Source: Chrysaora quinquecirrha (taxonomy: Eukaryota; Cnidaria; Scyphozoa; Semaeostomeae; Pelagiidae). Taken from it: DNA of 64,000 nt. The translations under genes were made by a program, and so were the position numbers. This document shows, one piece after another, positions 34,601-49,600 of the stretch. How positions within the stretch are numbered: the stretch's first letter is position 1; each line of letters starts with the position of its first letter. The notes beneath the pieces were generated by a model. It was given only the letters and a program-made list of their open reading frames with translations. It had not been told where the DNA came from and made no database searches. The DNA lies in assembly GCA_014526335.1 (NCBI GenBank), contig JACTAT010000117.1:1-64000 (forward strand), read 5' to 3'.

Positions 34601-37600
34601 CAACGTCGACAGCATATTGCCTAAAAGAAAGTATGAGATAGAAAATAAATAACGTACCTTGTGTAAACATGTTTTGTTATTATTATTATCATTATTATTA
34701 TTAATGACAGAAAAAGCACATATTTAATCTATAGTTAATAAACCTAAGAGGGTTGGGTCTAACTGCCATGCATCCCGGTCATAGCATGCAATACCTAAAG
34801 ATGGGTGTAAACTTCCAAACGATGAGAAGAGGACTGGGTCTAACTGCTATGCATTGCGGTCCTGGCTTGCGATGTGGGTGCAACCTCACGAAAGAAGGAT
34901 GTGTAAATTCTTTCAATAATGCAATCTTCCATGTTGCATGCCCAGCTTTATACAGATTTTGATTTCATCAATTCGAACTATTATTTCAAACGCCCTTCCC
35001 ACTCTCCCTCTGCTCTTTCTCTTTCTCTTTTCTAATTTCTTCTATTACTCCGCTTTGTCACCGCCTTCTTCCGCGTTGGGACAAGTGCGTTGGTCATCGA
35101 CCTTGAAATCACTGTCTTCGTCAGGCAGTTCATGGGTGTGCAAGGGTAGAGAGTCGAGGGTATCCATTCAAGCATATGGGCCGGAAATCCTTTCCCTGTT
35201 CCACGCACTGACCATAGGAGTAGTAGTATAGTAGTGTATAAGGCTTAGGGGTTGTAGACAATAGGCTTAGCATGTGCTGGTTGGGCCTCGTGGAGGTGCT
35301 GGCGTCCTGACATTCTATCCCAAGGTGGGGGGGATGAGTGGGTATTTTAGGTACTGGGGACGTGCGGTCCGGAAAAAGCAACCTTTTCCCGATTTCGATA
35401 TAAAGAATGGTATCAATTTTGAAGATTATTGTTAAAGGAACGGTGTCAAATTTTCGTTTTTAAGTGAAAGAAACGGTACAAATGTTTGAAATCTTGGTTG
35501 AAGAATGGGTGCCGATTTCCGGCACGGCATTTATTTCAATACTTTGATATATCTACATAATCTTAGTAAGTATACTTTTTCTTGTATTTGGTATAAAGTC
35601 AAGTATACGTTCCGTCTAAATTGGTATGAACGGGTATGTTTCTGAAGCTCGGGCGGCACTTCTCAAACCCAATTGAGGTGCCTCTCTAACGGGGAAGAGG
35701 AGAAAAGAAAGAAGCAAAAACTTGTCTGATCCAATGTTTTTGTAGCTGATAAGTAAAGCTGTTTACCTGAGTTCGTTGATGATACTGTCCATGTTTGCTT
35801 CCGTAACTATCGCAGCAAGAGTTTGAAGTTTAAGATTTTTCAGATAAAATGGTTCGTTTCCCCTGCAATAACAAAAAAGCACGTTTCTAAAATAACAATT
35901 ATTAATTGCGAAAAAACGGGGGAAATTTTGGTGACAAGAACCATCAAGCGCGAGGAACCGTCGTCACTCAATGAGCAAAACTTGAATATTCATTGTTGTA
36001 GAAACTTCTAGAACATTGCAATAAACACATAAAAGAGAACTGCTGTTTTAGGTTATGCTAGTTCTTCTTCTTATAATTTTTGAGTGATGAAACTGCGTTA
36101 ATTCGTGAATACCTTCAACAAAAGGTTTCTATTAAGGATCCAGTGCACGATATTCTACAAGAACTTCTCGTAATTACTAAATTTCTAGACTTGAATTAAG
36201 GGCGTGAATTTGTCAGCTCTTTTGATGATTAAGCATGCAAGGAAAAAAAAACGATGAAATGGTTCATAAAATTTTCGTCTTGCATGTTAAATTGCAAATA
36301 AATTGCAATAACATAGCATTAGTGTAAAAAGCGCTTTGAATGTCTGGTCCTCGTGATTAATTAACTGTGCATCAATTCTAAATCTTGTTAGTTACCTTAA
36401 GATGAAGATAGTCAAAGGCTTACCTTAGAAAGAAAAGTTTGTAATCATTAGCTAAAAGATGACATCGTCCTTTGAACATGAATGAAATGTGACAAAGCGC
36501 AGTAAATGTCAATTCAGAACACGGCGAAGACAACACGGATAGTAAAGGACCTGTAATGAAATAAGAAAATATGATTCCGTTGTTTTTCGTGTTTTCTGAA
36601 AAAGCATAAGGACTCCGTTTGGATTAGCTTGAAATGCTAAAAAAACAGAGATACGGTATAACTGTTCCCTCAAATTAGCATCCCGCCCGGAATGAGCACC
36701 TCGTTCGAATAAACCGAGAGGCAGTCATTTCAATCAGCGCTACTAGGCTTTTCCGATATCAGCTTTGATGTTTTATGTATACTTCTTCATGTTTTGTTTT
36801 TTAAAGCCTTGGTGTTTAACACTTAAAAACGGGTTGATATTATCGCAAAGACGGAAAATTATATATTAACCCTGGAATGACCGCAACCTGGAACAAGCGC
36901 CTCCACTAAGATCTTAAAAATTAAATAAAGCACCAGGCGCCCATTCAAGGAAACACGGTGATCAAAATACTAGTTAAAGGTCGATCAATCAACTTGTTCG
37001 ATTCATTGATTGGTGATTGTAAGCTGTCGAACTTGATACTCTACGGGATCAGGATCCATTCTCGACAGAGTACAGTCAGGTCGGATGTTCATTCTGTTTT
37101 AGAGTATTAGCCCAATCTGAGGACAATACGTTTAGACAGCTATATAGCTCCCCCGGACGCTGGAATTCACACAATAACGGGTGAGACGGCGGATCTTATT
37201 TTGCAGGTGACGAATGCTTGGAATGCCCCTTAGCGACGCAAACGAGCCCGATTTAGGATCTCGCACAAGTTTCATTGGATTTAGGCCGTCACAACACTGT
37301 TAAATAAATTTGTGACAACCAAGCACTTTCGATGCTTTACGCGGCAGTTTTGAAGGTTAAATTCTATTCATGCTGAATGGCACTTTCACACCGTTCGATC
37401 CAACCTTTGCAATAAATAGGAAAAAAACCACATTTCACATTGCCCGTCGATGGGAGGGGGTCTCTCCCGAAACGTTGCCCAACTAAATATCAAAGGCTTG
37501 TCATGATAAGTGGTGACTATCATGTCTAATACGGTGTCAGAAACAGCCTTGATAAGTCCGAATATATTTACTCTGAGGATCCCCAAATACTTTTTGTAAT

Positions 37601-40600
37601 GGTCTGTAGGGTTAAACTATAAGCGTACTTTAAATCGATGGTGGTGAAGGTAATTGGCAACTTTAACCAAGATGCAGTTGAAAGCACAAAAATAAAGCAG
37701 CGTTTATTATAAAAAGACAGAAGCATAAAAAAATTGTTGACCGAACCTTTCAGTCTTTTGTAGATATCATTTTTCAGGGCTTCCATATTCTTAGTGAAGA
37801 GCAGAAACAATTTCGCTGCGGCCATCATAACTCCTTTATTTGAATGTTTTAATCGGTCGTCTAGTGTGTTCTAAAATGAAAGAACCTCAAAGAACTTCAA
37901 GTAGTAAAATTTCCAATACTCAAGAAGATCCACTTTTTGAAAGTGATTGAAGAAGATTGAGACGGACGAGATTTGTGTCGATTGTGTCCACAATGCGTGG
38001 TCTAAACGTTCCTAAATGAATGAATGTTTTATTGCTTGTCTTCATTCATTAGTATATCTTCATTTAGACAATATATTATAGACACGGTCCACACAAATCG
38101 CGTCCGCATACCAATGATTAAGGTCTAAATATGAAAAAATTTTGAAACGATTTATTTGAGAAAAATTAGCCTACTTCTCTTATCCGTACTCTTTCGGGAC
38201 CGGATCCTTGTGTTAACGAAACCCAAACAGATCCGATCCAAACGAGAACGATTTTTTGTCAGTTGGCCTACCGCTTTGATAGGGATAGCGGAGCCAAACA
38301 GGATGGGATAGGTATTATGTTGTGTGCACGGAAGTGTGTATCCGTATCAATTTGGGAACTGACCAAAATGGACCGGAAACTCGTGTGCAGGGGGTTTAAG
38401 TTACTGGCCGGGTAACATACGTCTTAAGCTTGTCGGGTAACACATGTCGTTGCAATCCTAATACAATAATTTATATTTAGCTAACGGTTTACCACAACGA
38501 TGTATCTATCTAGTTCCCTCTTCACATCCCGGAACCCATGTGAGTTGCAAGTTAATGAGATTGCACAGCAAGTTGTCCTTGCAATTTTCTCAATCGCCAC
38601 TACGAAACACATTGCATCGTGTAACACTAGCTCAAACCTTAATAGCACGCATAGCTCTAAGCAAGGCATAATGAGGTGTTGTTCTTTCAATTTTATCACA
38701 ATAGATGAGATGTAGTCCAGTCCTCGTCCTCAAATTCGCTAACATTCTTTGATAGTTGAGAATAATTTATGAATAGGTCTTAAAACTATTACCAGAAGCG
38801 AGAAAGTTTCTTCGTCACTTTGTGGTTGATACCTTGCCATTATTTCCATCAGCATACACTGGGACCACTCGTTCACTGAATGCAATCTAAAATAATGATT
38901 GGATTTTACTATGTGAGGTTGGTACGTGGCTGAAGGTATAAACGCTTGCAATTAAGGTCATATCACATGAGCACAGATTACTGTTCGGCCTTATTTTAGC
39001 AGCCGCCCAATTCTCAAATGCCAGACGCAATTCGCTCTTGTTAGTGCTAATCAGTGACTAGTGTGAGAATCAAGACGAGGTGTTTGACTGCATGCGTTTC
39101 GGTACCTTAAGCCAGCTACCAACCTTTCAGAGTAAAATGCAAGACAACGGTTCTCGTGCGATACGAGTCTAATTAGACTACTCAAAAGGCCTGGTTCCTC
39201 AAACATGTCACTGACGAGCTTCAGTGACAGCGAAACGCATCTTGCATTTGAGAATCAGGTGGCTTGTGTAATTATTTATTCCATATTGTATTTAGTAACT
39301 TGAAGAAGATTTAACGTCTAAATAGTGTCATGATAATGAATTTTACCACCGAGCTGCCAAAATTACTCTGACGTGCCCAAAGAGGTTTCAGTTTCCTTGC
39401 AATTAGAAGTTCCGTGCAACTCAAAGGTCTCTCAGAAATAAAAGTTATACCCAGAAGCAGTTGATGGAAAGTACAGATGTACTTTACCTTCGTACGAATT
39501 TTTCCATAAGATTTGCATCCACTTGAATACCACCATCTGCTGCAAGGATCTCGTCGAGGGCAACGATGCTGTTCACGAACACCTATTGAAATAAAATACC
39601 TCTTTAATCTTTAAAGTCACTTAGATTGCTTCCGGCACCCCTGCTCGTGATCACCTTTTTTTTAAAAAAGTGTCTAACTTTTTCTTGGCTCTGGGCAGTT
39701 AATTAATAGAATTTTTCTGCTTCTAGGATCACCACTGACAGACTTCACCAGTGGAAAATCGATTTTGAATCGCTCATAAAAGACGAAGGTAATACGCTCA
39801 TGCGTTTTGCTTTTACACAAAGTTTCAGCCTTTCATACTTTCCAGCCACTGCAAAGCCTAGACTTATTACCTGAGTCACAATGACAACCCAATATCCATT
39901 ATGAGCGATTTTTAGCTTGGTGGTTGATGGTAGCGATAACTAGGACTAATGTAATAAGTCTATGAAGAGTACAAAAACTCAGAAAAGTTTATTAACCCAA
40001 TTCAGTAAGGGGGAATCTTTTGGACCCCCTATTGGTTTATTGCAGATTAACCACCCGAAGAAGTAATTATGTAGCTGATACTATTTTACTTTCCCTAATT
40101 TCCCCTAGTAAAAGGCCATTGTTTTGTGGCAAAAATTTCTCACTAGGCCTAGATAATTGTCACGTGAAGACTTTTGTTCGACGCTCCCTGCTTCGGAGTA
40201 AGACACATAATGCGAACATAACTCGAATTTTATCATGTAACCATATATAAGACAGTCATTACATTTCAAAACCGTCGTTTTTTTCGTTTGCATTATTGAT
40301 TTGCACAAATCAAGTTCTGCTTCGTACTGTTGAAAGTTTGCACTTTTACAGGAAAAACTCCACAGCATGTTAACTAAGAAAGTTGTCACAGACAATCCAA
40401 CTGTTAGAGGAAAAAGCTTAACGAAGACCCTTTGCTTTCAGTTGTTCAGCGAAAACCCAGCTCCCGTTCCTCATCAAATTCATTTAGGCCATTTTCGTTC
40501 TCCGAATTGATCACAGATCTTTCTCGCTTAAACTTTGACGACAGGAAAATCAGACTTGACAGTGCTTATCTTAACAGCTTCGTTCTATGCCACGTTAAGC

Positions 40601-43600
40601 TTTCGAAAGAATCTATTATTTGCAGGATTACTCTCCAAAAAAGACGAGGAAAAGCTACCTGACTGTCTTCATCATCAATCATGTCATAAAGCTGGTTAAT
40701 AACTTTGAGATCTGAAAAAATGGTGGTAAACACTAAGCAATGTACAAAGAAAACCCAGCAACGTTGTATACTTTGGGACCCTCTTTACACGAGAGAAACT
40801 GGATCGGTTCTTGTCCGATCAAAAGCCATTTCTGTTTGGCGCTTATTCGATGCGTTTACACGAGAAGAGCTGGATCTGCTCCAATCTGGTCCAGAAATAT
40901 TTGACTACCGTATTTTTTTAGTTGACGCATGCGCTACTACACTACCTGCTATAAAACTGCTTGAAATGTCTTCTTTTATCATAGCAGCAATCTGTCGGAG
41001 GCTAGAGCAGAAATTATATTTCTCATCGAAAAATGATGTGCTTTTGTAGGCCTTATTCATGCATTTTAGTCACAATTCGTATCCGTACCAGTTTATTGAT
41101 CCGATCCGTTTCCGAAGCGTTAAACGGGATCTAAACAGAGCTAGAGACGTGCTGACTCTGCTTCTGAACAGACTCAGAAGTGGCTATAAACAGGGCCAGA
41201 AAAGGTGAGGATCCAAGATATCCAGTGTAAAAGAAACGCGTTTTCGAGCCAAAACTGGCTCTCTGTCGGACCAAAGCCGATCCAGTTACTCTCGTTACTC
41301 TTGTGTAAACGGGGTCTGGATGTCACACTCTGAAACGTTAATTCAAACATATGCACCAGCGAAAAGAACTGACAGATATTGGCTATATGCAATCAAATAG
41401 AAGTAAAATCAACTCTTTCACAGATCCGGAATCTTCATGTAGAAGCGATCGTCGAAGCTTCATGTATTACGAGACACAACGATAACCAAAGACTAAACTG
41501 AAAATAATAGAATAGCATTTAGCTCTATTAAACCCTTCTTTCTTTTAGACTCTCTTTTCTATTAGGCTCCCCTTATTATTTTAGCCATTTCACAATTCAG
41601 TAGTAACTAAAATGTACGGAATTAGATGCAGTAAAGTGGCAACATGTTTAGAATCCCAAACATGTGTCTTTTAGCTAACTACTAATAATGGCTAAGTAGC
41701 AACGAATCCAAAGTCAAGAGTTTCTGATATAGCTCATTTTTCAATGCTAGTAACATCATTCTTGAAAAAATCCGTCGTTTTGGTAGTGAAATAGTATTGA
41801 TTAAAACCAATAGGTTTAATCTCAGTTAATTACCCTCGGAAGGGATTGTTCTGGTTCATTGGAAGAGCATTACATGTTTGAGTACTATTTCTAGGATGAT
41901 AGAATAGACAAATTGTCAAGCACGAGGCATCACTTCCTTAGTCAATATTATCAGTGCTCGGTTTACTGTGGGTTTCAGGTTGCCCTCCCCCCCCCCCATC
42001 CCTTTGGATAGCACTTATTCTGTCAACCTGTCATTTCAAGTCATCTGCAAATTTGGTTTTCTTCTACTTCTCCTCTTGTTTACAACTTCCTTCAGTGGAG
42101 AGAAAGATGCAAAAGCCAGCGGCTAAGTGTTTGTTGTGGCCAGGCAGTGAATGGGTACACTTTTTTTTAATAGGCAACCGGTCAATAAGCAACTAGGGCT
42201 GAACTGACCTTAACATTAAGCAACTTGAGGGCTCAATTGAATTACTGTAAGCAACTAAGAAATCAAAGAACCTAGCTTATTCTCTTTCTTGTGTTAGGAA
42301 ATTTTTCTTCGTTCTTATGTTTTGCATGTTGAAGTTCGTCAGCTAACGTTTTTCCACATACTGTCTCCCAAAAGTCATGCTGTAGGCCTAATATAGATGA
42401 CGATTTTGACCAGAGAAGTCAGGGGTGGTTAGTAGGTACAAAAAATGTTAAGCAACGTTTAAGCAACTTTGAGGGCTGAAATGTCTAAAATTTTAAGCAA
42501 CTTTGAGGGCTGGACGAAAGTCAAGTTGCTTATTTAAAAAAAAAGTGTAGTTGAGACTCGAAGGCCTTTCCTTCTTCCTTGACCCAATCAATGACATTAA
42601 GGGCTAACTTAGGGGCTTGTAGGCAAAAAGACCAAGGGCCATATAGAGGGTAATGCATACACTTCAGAAACCCTTTGAAGGCCATGACGATAGGCTTTGC
42701 ACACCTTTCTGAAATGGTTTCGGTTTTTTGGGAAGGGGGAATTAACATCTGAAACCGAGGCAAAGGCTGGATTTTCTACAACTGCATGCAATGAAGGTGA
42801 CGTAAGTTTGAGGAAGGTTTATCAAAAAATTTTGACTTTTCAGAAAACAAAACTATTAACATATTCAGCAAGTTTTTGAACGATCATGAGAGTTTAAGTA
42901 AGAGTGAGAATTGTAACCTTGAATTACAAACCGTTGACAACGTGTGGGGCGAAATGGAATATTTTCAAGGAGCCAATGATAGCTATTTTCCGTACATATG
43001 CACTTCTGTCATGAAATCCATTGATGAGAGGCTCTTTAACATAGTCCATTAATCCTTGCAACCTAAAGATGGAATAGACTATAGTAGCTACACGGTAATA
43101 TTGTGAATATTGATCTTATAGTTGTTTTCATAGAAATTATACAGCATACATTTAACTAAATATGTTCTTCTAAACCAATTCTTTTCGGTAGCCTTCTTTA
43201 TTCGGAATGTGTGTTTTTCGAACCCATTTTTCTGAAAACGGCAGGTTTTTGAGCTCCTCAATCGCGGAAGGTTTCCGAGACTTTCGAGAGATTTTTGGTT
43301 TGAAGTTCGAAGAGACTTCGGTTTTACCATTCGCCAGGATACATTCCACGAATGAGTCTGGGGACGAGACAAGCAAGAATTTTGGCGCGAAAGTTTTCAG
43401 AAGTCGTGTTTCTTGAAAATCATGGATTCTGTTTTCAAAATTGGGAAGGCTTTGGAAGTTCAGAAGAACATGACCAAAGAAAGTCGATGCATTGAAGGAA
43501 CTGTGTTCCACCAGTTATAGTAGGGTTTTTAGGTTTTGACACTTTTAACATGGTAAAGCTTCTCAAAGAGTTTCTGAACTTCCTCAGACTGACTTTCTAA

Positions 43601-46600
43601 TTAACTGAAATTTTTCAACGAAACTCCAATGAACCAGTTTTGAGTAAGAGGGGACGAGAGAATAAAGGATATCAAAATAAGAGCGTGGCCAAACGATCAA
43701 TTTTTGTTGGTCAAACATTTTCGTTTGCTTTAGAAACAATGTTTGACCGTTTGGCCACGTCGCAAAACATTGTTTGACGAGCAAAACATTTTTGGCAATG
43801 TTTCTGCAAAACTTTAAAATCATTATCTGCTTGCCGTAAGCAACAACAATTTGATGAACAATGTTTTGTGATGTGGCTAAGCGATCAAACATTTTGTTTC
43901 AGACAAGCAAATTTAATAATCGTTTGCAGTGTCGTTGATAAATATTTGAAAACCAATAAGATATTAATTATCAAGTTGCAAGGTGGATAACGTTTCTTAG
44001 GCTTTACTTGACCTGCCCTTTAGTCCATTCAAGAAGATTTTCTTCATTTTCACAAAAACGGTTCGTGCATTTCTCTTATAAGAGGTTTCCAGTCATTGGC
44101 AAAGCAAGATCCTTGCTTCACTTAGAGGTTTTGGAATCTGTCCACATTAAAGACCGGTTCTGTGTAGACAAAAAGAGTTCGTTTTCTAACTTGGACTCTT
44201 TATTCTATTTAACTTCCCCCTGTAGGCGGGGGGCTGATTGGTGTTTAAAACCACACAATGCCAATTCAGCTGCGCTATCTGATAAGTGCATTTCGATCCG
44301 CATCTGGGTATTATAATACCGCCTTTTTCAATTGTTTCGGTCTGTTTCTGACGTTTATACTCTGAGGTCTGTTTGTGACGTTTATACTCTGAGGAGTGTC
44401 AGACGAAAAAAGCTAAGTATGCCCGAAAATGTTTCCGCTGTTCATCGCAATTTTGAAAATATAAAAAATTACATAAAAAATATAAGATTTTAGTTTCGGT
44501 GCAATTATTTGAGAATCTTGATTTCTGCAATTTTTGATTTGATTAGATTTACTTAATTTGGTTTAGTTGGATTAGATTGGATTGGATGGGATTGGATTTG
44601 ATTAATTTGATTTGATCTGATTTGACCTGATTTGATCTGATTTAATCTGACCTGATTTGATTTGATTTGATCTGTCTTGATGTGATATGGTTTGGTTTAA
44701 CTCGATTCCATTCGATTCGCATTGATTGATTTGATTCGATTTGATATGATTTTAGTTACTTCTGATCCGATTTGATCATGTCTCGCCGGGATCACTGCCA
44801 GTCACAACTGTCTATCCTCTGCAGTCGGTGTACGCCACGAGTAACGATTTTCTTGTATTTTTCACATTAGCTTAACCTTTTACATTATTTAGATATGTTT
44901 TGTAACTTTCTTGTAACTTTAATTTAGTGACCAAAGCCTTGCGTAAAATACATTATTTTGCATTATATCGCATCTTATCCAGTAATTGTGTGCTTAAGGA
45001 ACTGCATGTGCATTACTTGTTGTTCGATACATGGACGTTTGACAGTATGCACCTACTGTTTATAGCTTGAAAATGTGCAAAACTACCTTAAATTGAATAG
45101 ACTTCTGAGAGCAAGGCCTCTTATCATAGGATTATCATCTTTGGAATCTTTCTGAAGTGTAGAAACCATGAGAACGGCCAGCTCAGCATTTGACTCCGCA
45201 TGCGCACAAATATAATGATATACCAGCTTTTTCTGTACAAGGTCGTTTGTAGCACTAGCCTAAAATGGCGTAAAACGAAACAAGTTAGCTTACTTTACAA
45301 TTAATTATTAATTGTTAACCATAAAGAAAACCAGAATGAAAAAAATCTCGTCATGAAACTTGCACTCCGAAATAAATGTAACTGATTAATGTCTTAAGTG
45401 TAATTTGATTTATCCAGGTTGCGTGACTTAGTCTGGGGCTGCCATGTGCGAGGAAAATTTTTCTATTCACCCATCACTATCATCGTTATCGGCGTCATCG
45501 TCATGGTTATCTTCATCGCTTACCAATACCATTACAAATACAATCATCATCACTATCCATTACCATCACCATCATATTAATCATCTGGTGCCATTCACTT
45601 TCCGCAGAAATGTTCTTATGGATTTCCATGCCCTCCTGTCTTAATTATATGATAAAATTAGACGATGAACGTTAGACAAAACACCTGATATTAAAAAGAA
45701 CAAAAAACTGGCCTTGTTATTGTATACGCCCACTGCCACAAATCGTAACATACGAATTTTACCAAATTCTGTACGTCGCTTATTGAATTTATAATCTTCG
45801 AATCATAGAAATCTTTTGTAAGGAATCGTATGTGCGCCAGCCATATGAGACGGCCTCGAAATGGCTTTTGGAGAACATGCATTAACCTTGTCATCACCCT
45901 TAGATCTCTTGCCTATAAGCCCTTAAACGCCCAGAAGACAGCAAAGGGACAAAGAATACATCCTTTCTGATACTGGCCCTCAAGCCTCAGCAATACGAAT
46001 TAAGTGGCAAACGAGAGGAATGGAGGAAGAAATATAGTTTGCAGAAAAGTATATTTGCAAAATGAGGGATGGATTGGCAGCTTGAAATACAACTGTGAAA
46101 TCTGAACCCACAACTGAGTAATTCAACTGGTGAACTGATGTCTGAATAAAGTGGTAAACAAGAGGAGTTGAGGAAGAAATGTAGTTTCCAATATTTGCAA
46201 AATGAGGGATGGATCGGCAGCTTGAAATACTCCCCAAAAACAAAAGCACCATTGATACTTTGCACATGTATGCACCTAGCATTACAAGCTTCTAGTCAAC
46301 TCATCTAGGATCGCATTGCTATGAATGGAATCCAGCATAATCTATCATGGAACAGACAATGCTTGTCACGCAATACTTGCAATATGAGTCTGACTTTTCA
46401 TATGGTATCAATAGGTCTTCCACGTTTCACTCAATACAGCAGCGGCATTGCAGAGCTTCAGTTTCTTGGTGATGCCATCTGGAAGAAACCAAGGGACACA
46501 GATATTGTTGTAAGTTCGGGATAGCATGGAGAACCCGCAAGACACTTGTAGATGGAACCATATCATTGAATCCTATATTTATTATGATTTCATGATTTCA

Positions 46601-49600
46601 GTCTGATTTATCCAGGTTGCGTGACCCAATCTGGGGCTGCCATGTGCGAGGAAAATTTTTCTATTCACCCATCAGTATAATTGTTATCGGCATCACCGTC
46701 ATGGTTATCTTCATCGCTTACCATTACCATTACAAATACAATCATCATCACTATCCATTACCATCACCATCATATTAATCATCTGGTGCCATTCACTTTC
46801 CGCAGAAATGTTCTTATGGATTTCCATGCCCTCCTGTCTTGTGCCACTCTTGAAGAATGCGTTTGTTTTGTTTGTTAATCTCAATTTATTCTGCCTTATC
46901 GTTTGCAAGAGTTCTATCTGCTCTGGCTCATCCGAATATAGATTTATTAGATAATTCATTAACACCGAGCCAATCTTTGACTTTGCAAAGCCGCATTTCT
47001 TAAGCATTGCTCATCAACTTAAGAGTCATTTGAATCTGCCGATATTCCTAGCTTGTCAGCTGAGTGTTAGACAGCTGCAGTTCCATTTTGGGGGTCGCAT
47101 TGTTGGCTGGTGTCAAATTTAAGGAAAAACGAGTTACAGTCCTAGCCAAGCTTGTAGAGATGAAGCCTGCAGATACATTTTACCATTCCGTGGAATACAG
47201 AAGCTTTCTGAAGCTGTTTTTCATTTCGTAAGCATAACCATGCAATGTTTCGTAAGCAATGTTTTTCAACCAAGCAGATTTGTGGGGAGCAAATTTTGGT
47301 TGCCTTTTGTCACACAATCTAAGCTAAATGGGTGACAGCTATTACAACAGCCAAATTAAGTATTTAAGTCTCCAAGTCCAGGATTTGTTTATCTGGAAGA
47401 GCTGCGTTGCATTGGAGTCCTGTGTTAACTGGATCCGTGTTAAGTTGTTTGTAGATTAGGTCCTTTTTCCATTCCTCTAAGTCCATAGCGGTGGAGCAGA
47501 AGTTCTGAATATGTTACCTGACTGGCTTCTTTCAGCTGCAAACAGGGGCGGACTCACGGCCCATGAGCTTCATCGGCCCCGCAAACATAACATATGTAAG
47601 CAACGAAGCCAAATTGTTTGGAGAAGCTGTTCATTGCCGTCAATTGTGGAATACCACCTGCTCGGAGTTGCTGCTGATTCATAGAATCATTGAAAGATGA
47701 AGGCTGGTTGGTCATTTTCAGTGCCTTTGAAAAAACAACTTCACACACTACTCTTCTAAAATTCTAACAACACTTCACTCCTCTAAAGACTTCTTGGCCG
47801 ATTTTCGATTGTATTCTGTAATTCTGTGGGTCTTTGTCAGTCAGGTCTTTGTCGTTACTTGGAAATTTGACATAATCTCTCCCCTTTTTGACATCGTTGC
47901 CTAGGGATATGGAAAACACCGGTTCCCCAAGAAAGGGGCTGTCACTGGAGCTTTCAAGCAGGGGGTGTAGAAGGTAAGTTTGCCCACTGATAAGTCTCGG
48001 TTGGTTTGCATGTTACCACGGTACAAAAGGTTGGGATTTGGAGTAAATTGAAAACGGCTCTACAACTTCATTTGCTGGGAAAATCGTCAATTTTAGCTAC
48101 ATGCTTCAAAGCTGTTTCCTTCAACGGAGAATGCAAAATGCGAATAAGGTTCTAAAATTCTTTTATATAAATTCTTTTACATATAAATATAAATTCTTTT
48201 CGGGGAAATAGCAGCATGCTCAGCTCTGCTTCTGTCCAACTTCTATCCTTTGCTCTTGCCAGTCTTAATTTAGCAAGATGTCTTGATAAGTTGAGTCAGT
48301 TTGACAGCATCTGCTCCAAAATTCTTTGCAACTTTAATAGCATAGACAGACACCTTTTCTGGCGATTTCTTTGAAAGGGTGTAAGCACAGTTTCTTTATA
48401 GGCTTTTGCCAAATTATTTTTGGCCTTTTGCAGACTGTGGACCATGTTTTGCTGGCTTAAGTTTGAAGTTTTTTTCACATTTCTTGATTTGCAAACTTAA
48501 GACATGGTCTTCTCTCATATATACTGAGCTTGCAGACTGACAAGAGGGGTCCTGCATGCCCTGCAATCCATTAGCGTCAGCTCTATGATATTCTATGGTT
48601 GGCAAATTGATTGATTGAAAAATCTGTTTGCAAAACAATGCAGCCAGTGAGTCAATATTTGAAAATCCAACAAGCCAACCCTTTGCAGCAAAGTGGTCCA
48701 ACGACGCCCATCCATGAGTAACTTTCTTTTCCTAGCCTTAACATTTTTACTCATATTTAACTTTTTCATGCATGGCTAATGATCATGGCTGCCTCAAACT
48801 TATGTGGTACTATGATCACGCAATGATGACTGCTGAAATTTTATGAATTTTTGTTTTCTGTAAGATACAAACAGAGCCAGGTCCCTAAAGACAATGAATG
48901 TGAACAAGTATTGATGTTGCAATTCATTGACAGCTTTTCCAAATAGATGCAAAATTTCTTACCATATATCTGACCATGGATTAAATTGCAATCAACAAAT
49001 TTGAGAGAAAAAATGTGTTGGACAAAATCAAGCACCTCTCCTTACCATAATCATTTCTGAATACAGTGATGACACATCAATCCCCAGTGTCATGAAGGCA
49101 ATAACTTTTTGTACAACTTGAAGATATTTCCTCCTGTCTCTCTGTAGTTCAACATTTCTAAGCTTTGCCCTGACAATAAATAAATATTAATATCAAAGCA
49201 AAAAAATTACTTTGGGAATTTCATTAAAAGAAAGTACTAGATTTCTGTTCCCTGAATTGTGTTGATTTTACTAAAATGGAAGAGTTTGTTCAAACTGGAG
49301 CTTCCCATTTTGCCATATTCACACAGCATCAACTCAAATACACGTTTTTTTATAAGAAACCTGGCTCAGAGCCTAGTTCTAAAAGTTTCTTAATTTTGGC
49401 CCAATTTTAGTTCTAAAAGTTTTTTAACAGTTCCTTAATTGAATGGAAATAAATTGCAGTAAAAACGACAAAAAACATCTGTGGTATACAGTATTGCTGA
49501 CAGGTGCGAGTAATTGCACCGAATTAGCCACACTGGTACGAGAAATTGCACAATGGTTGAGAACTAATTACTACCTCAACAAATGTGAAATCAGTATTTT

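Noticed and set aside
47544..47570. CAGGGGCGGACTC, similar to the hAT-like terminus at 8747-10046
   Set aside because: No matching inverted end was found nearby, so an element cannot be delimited.
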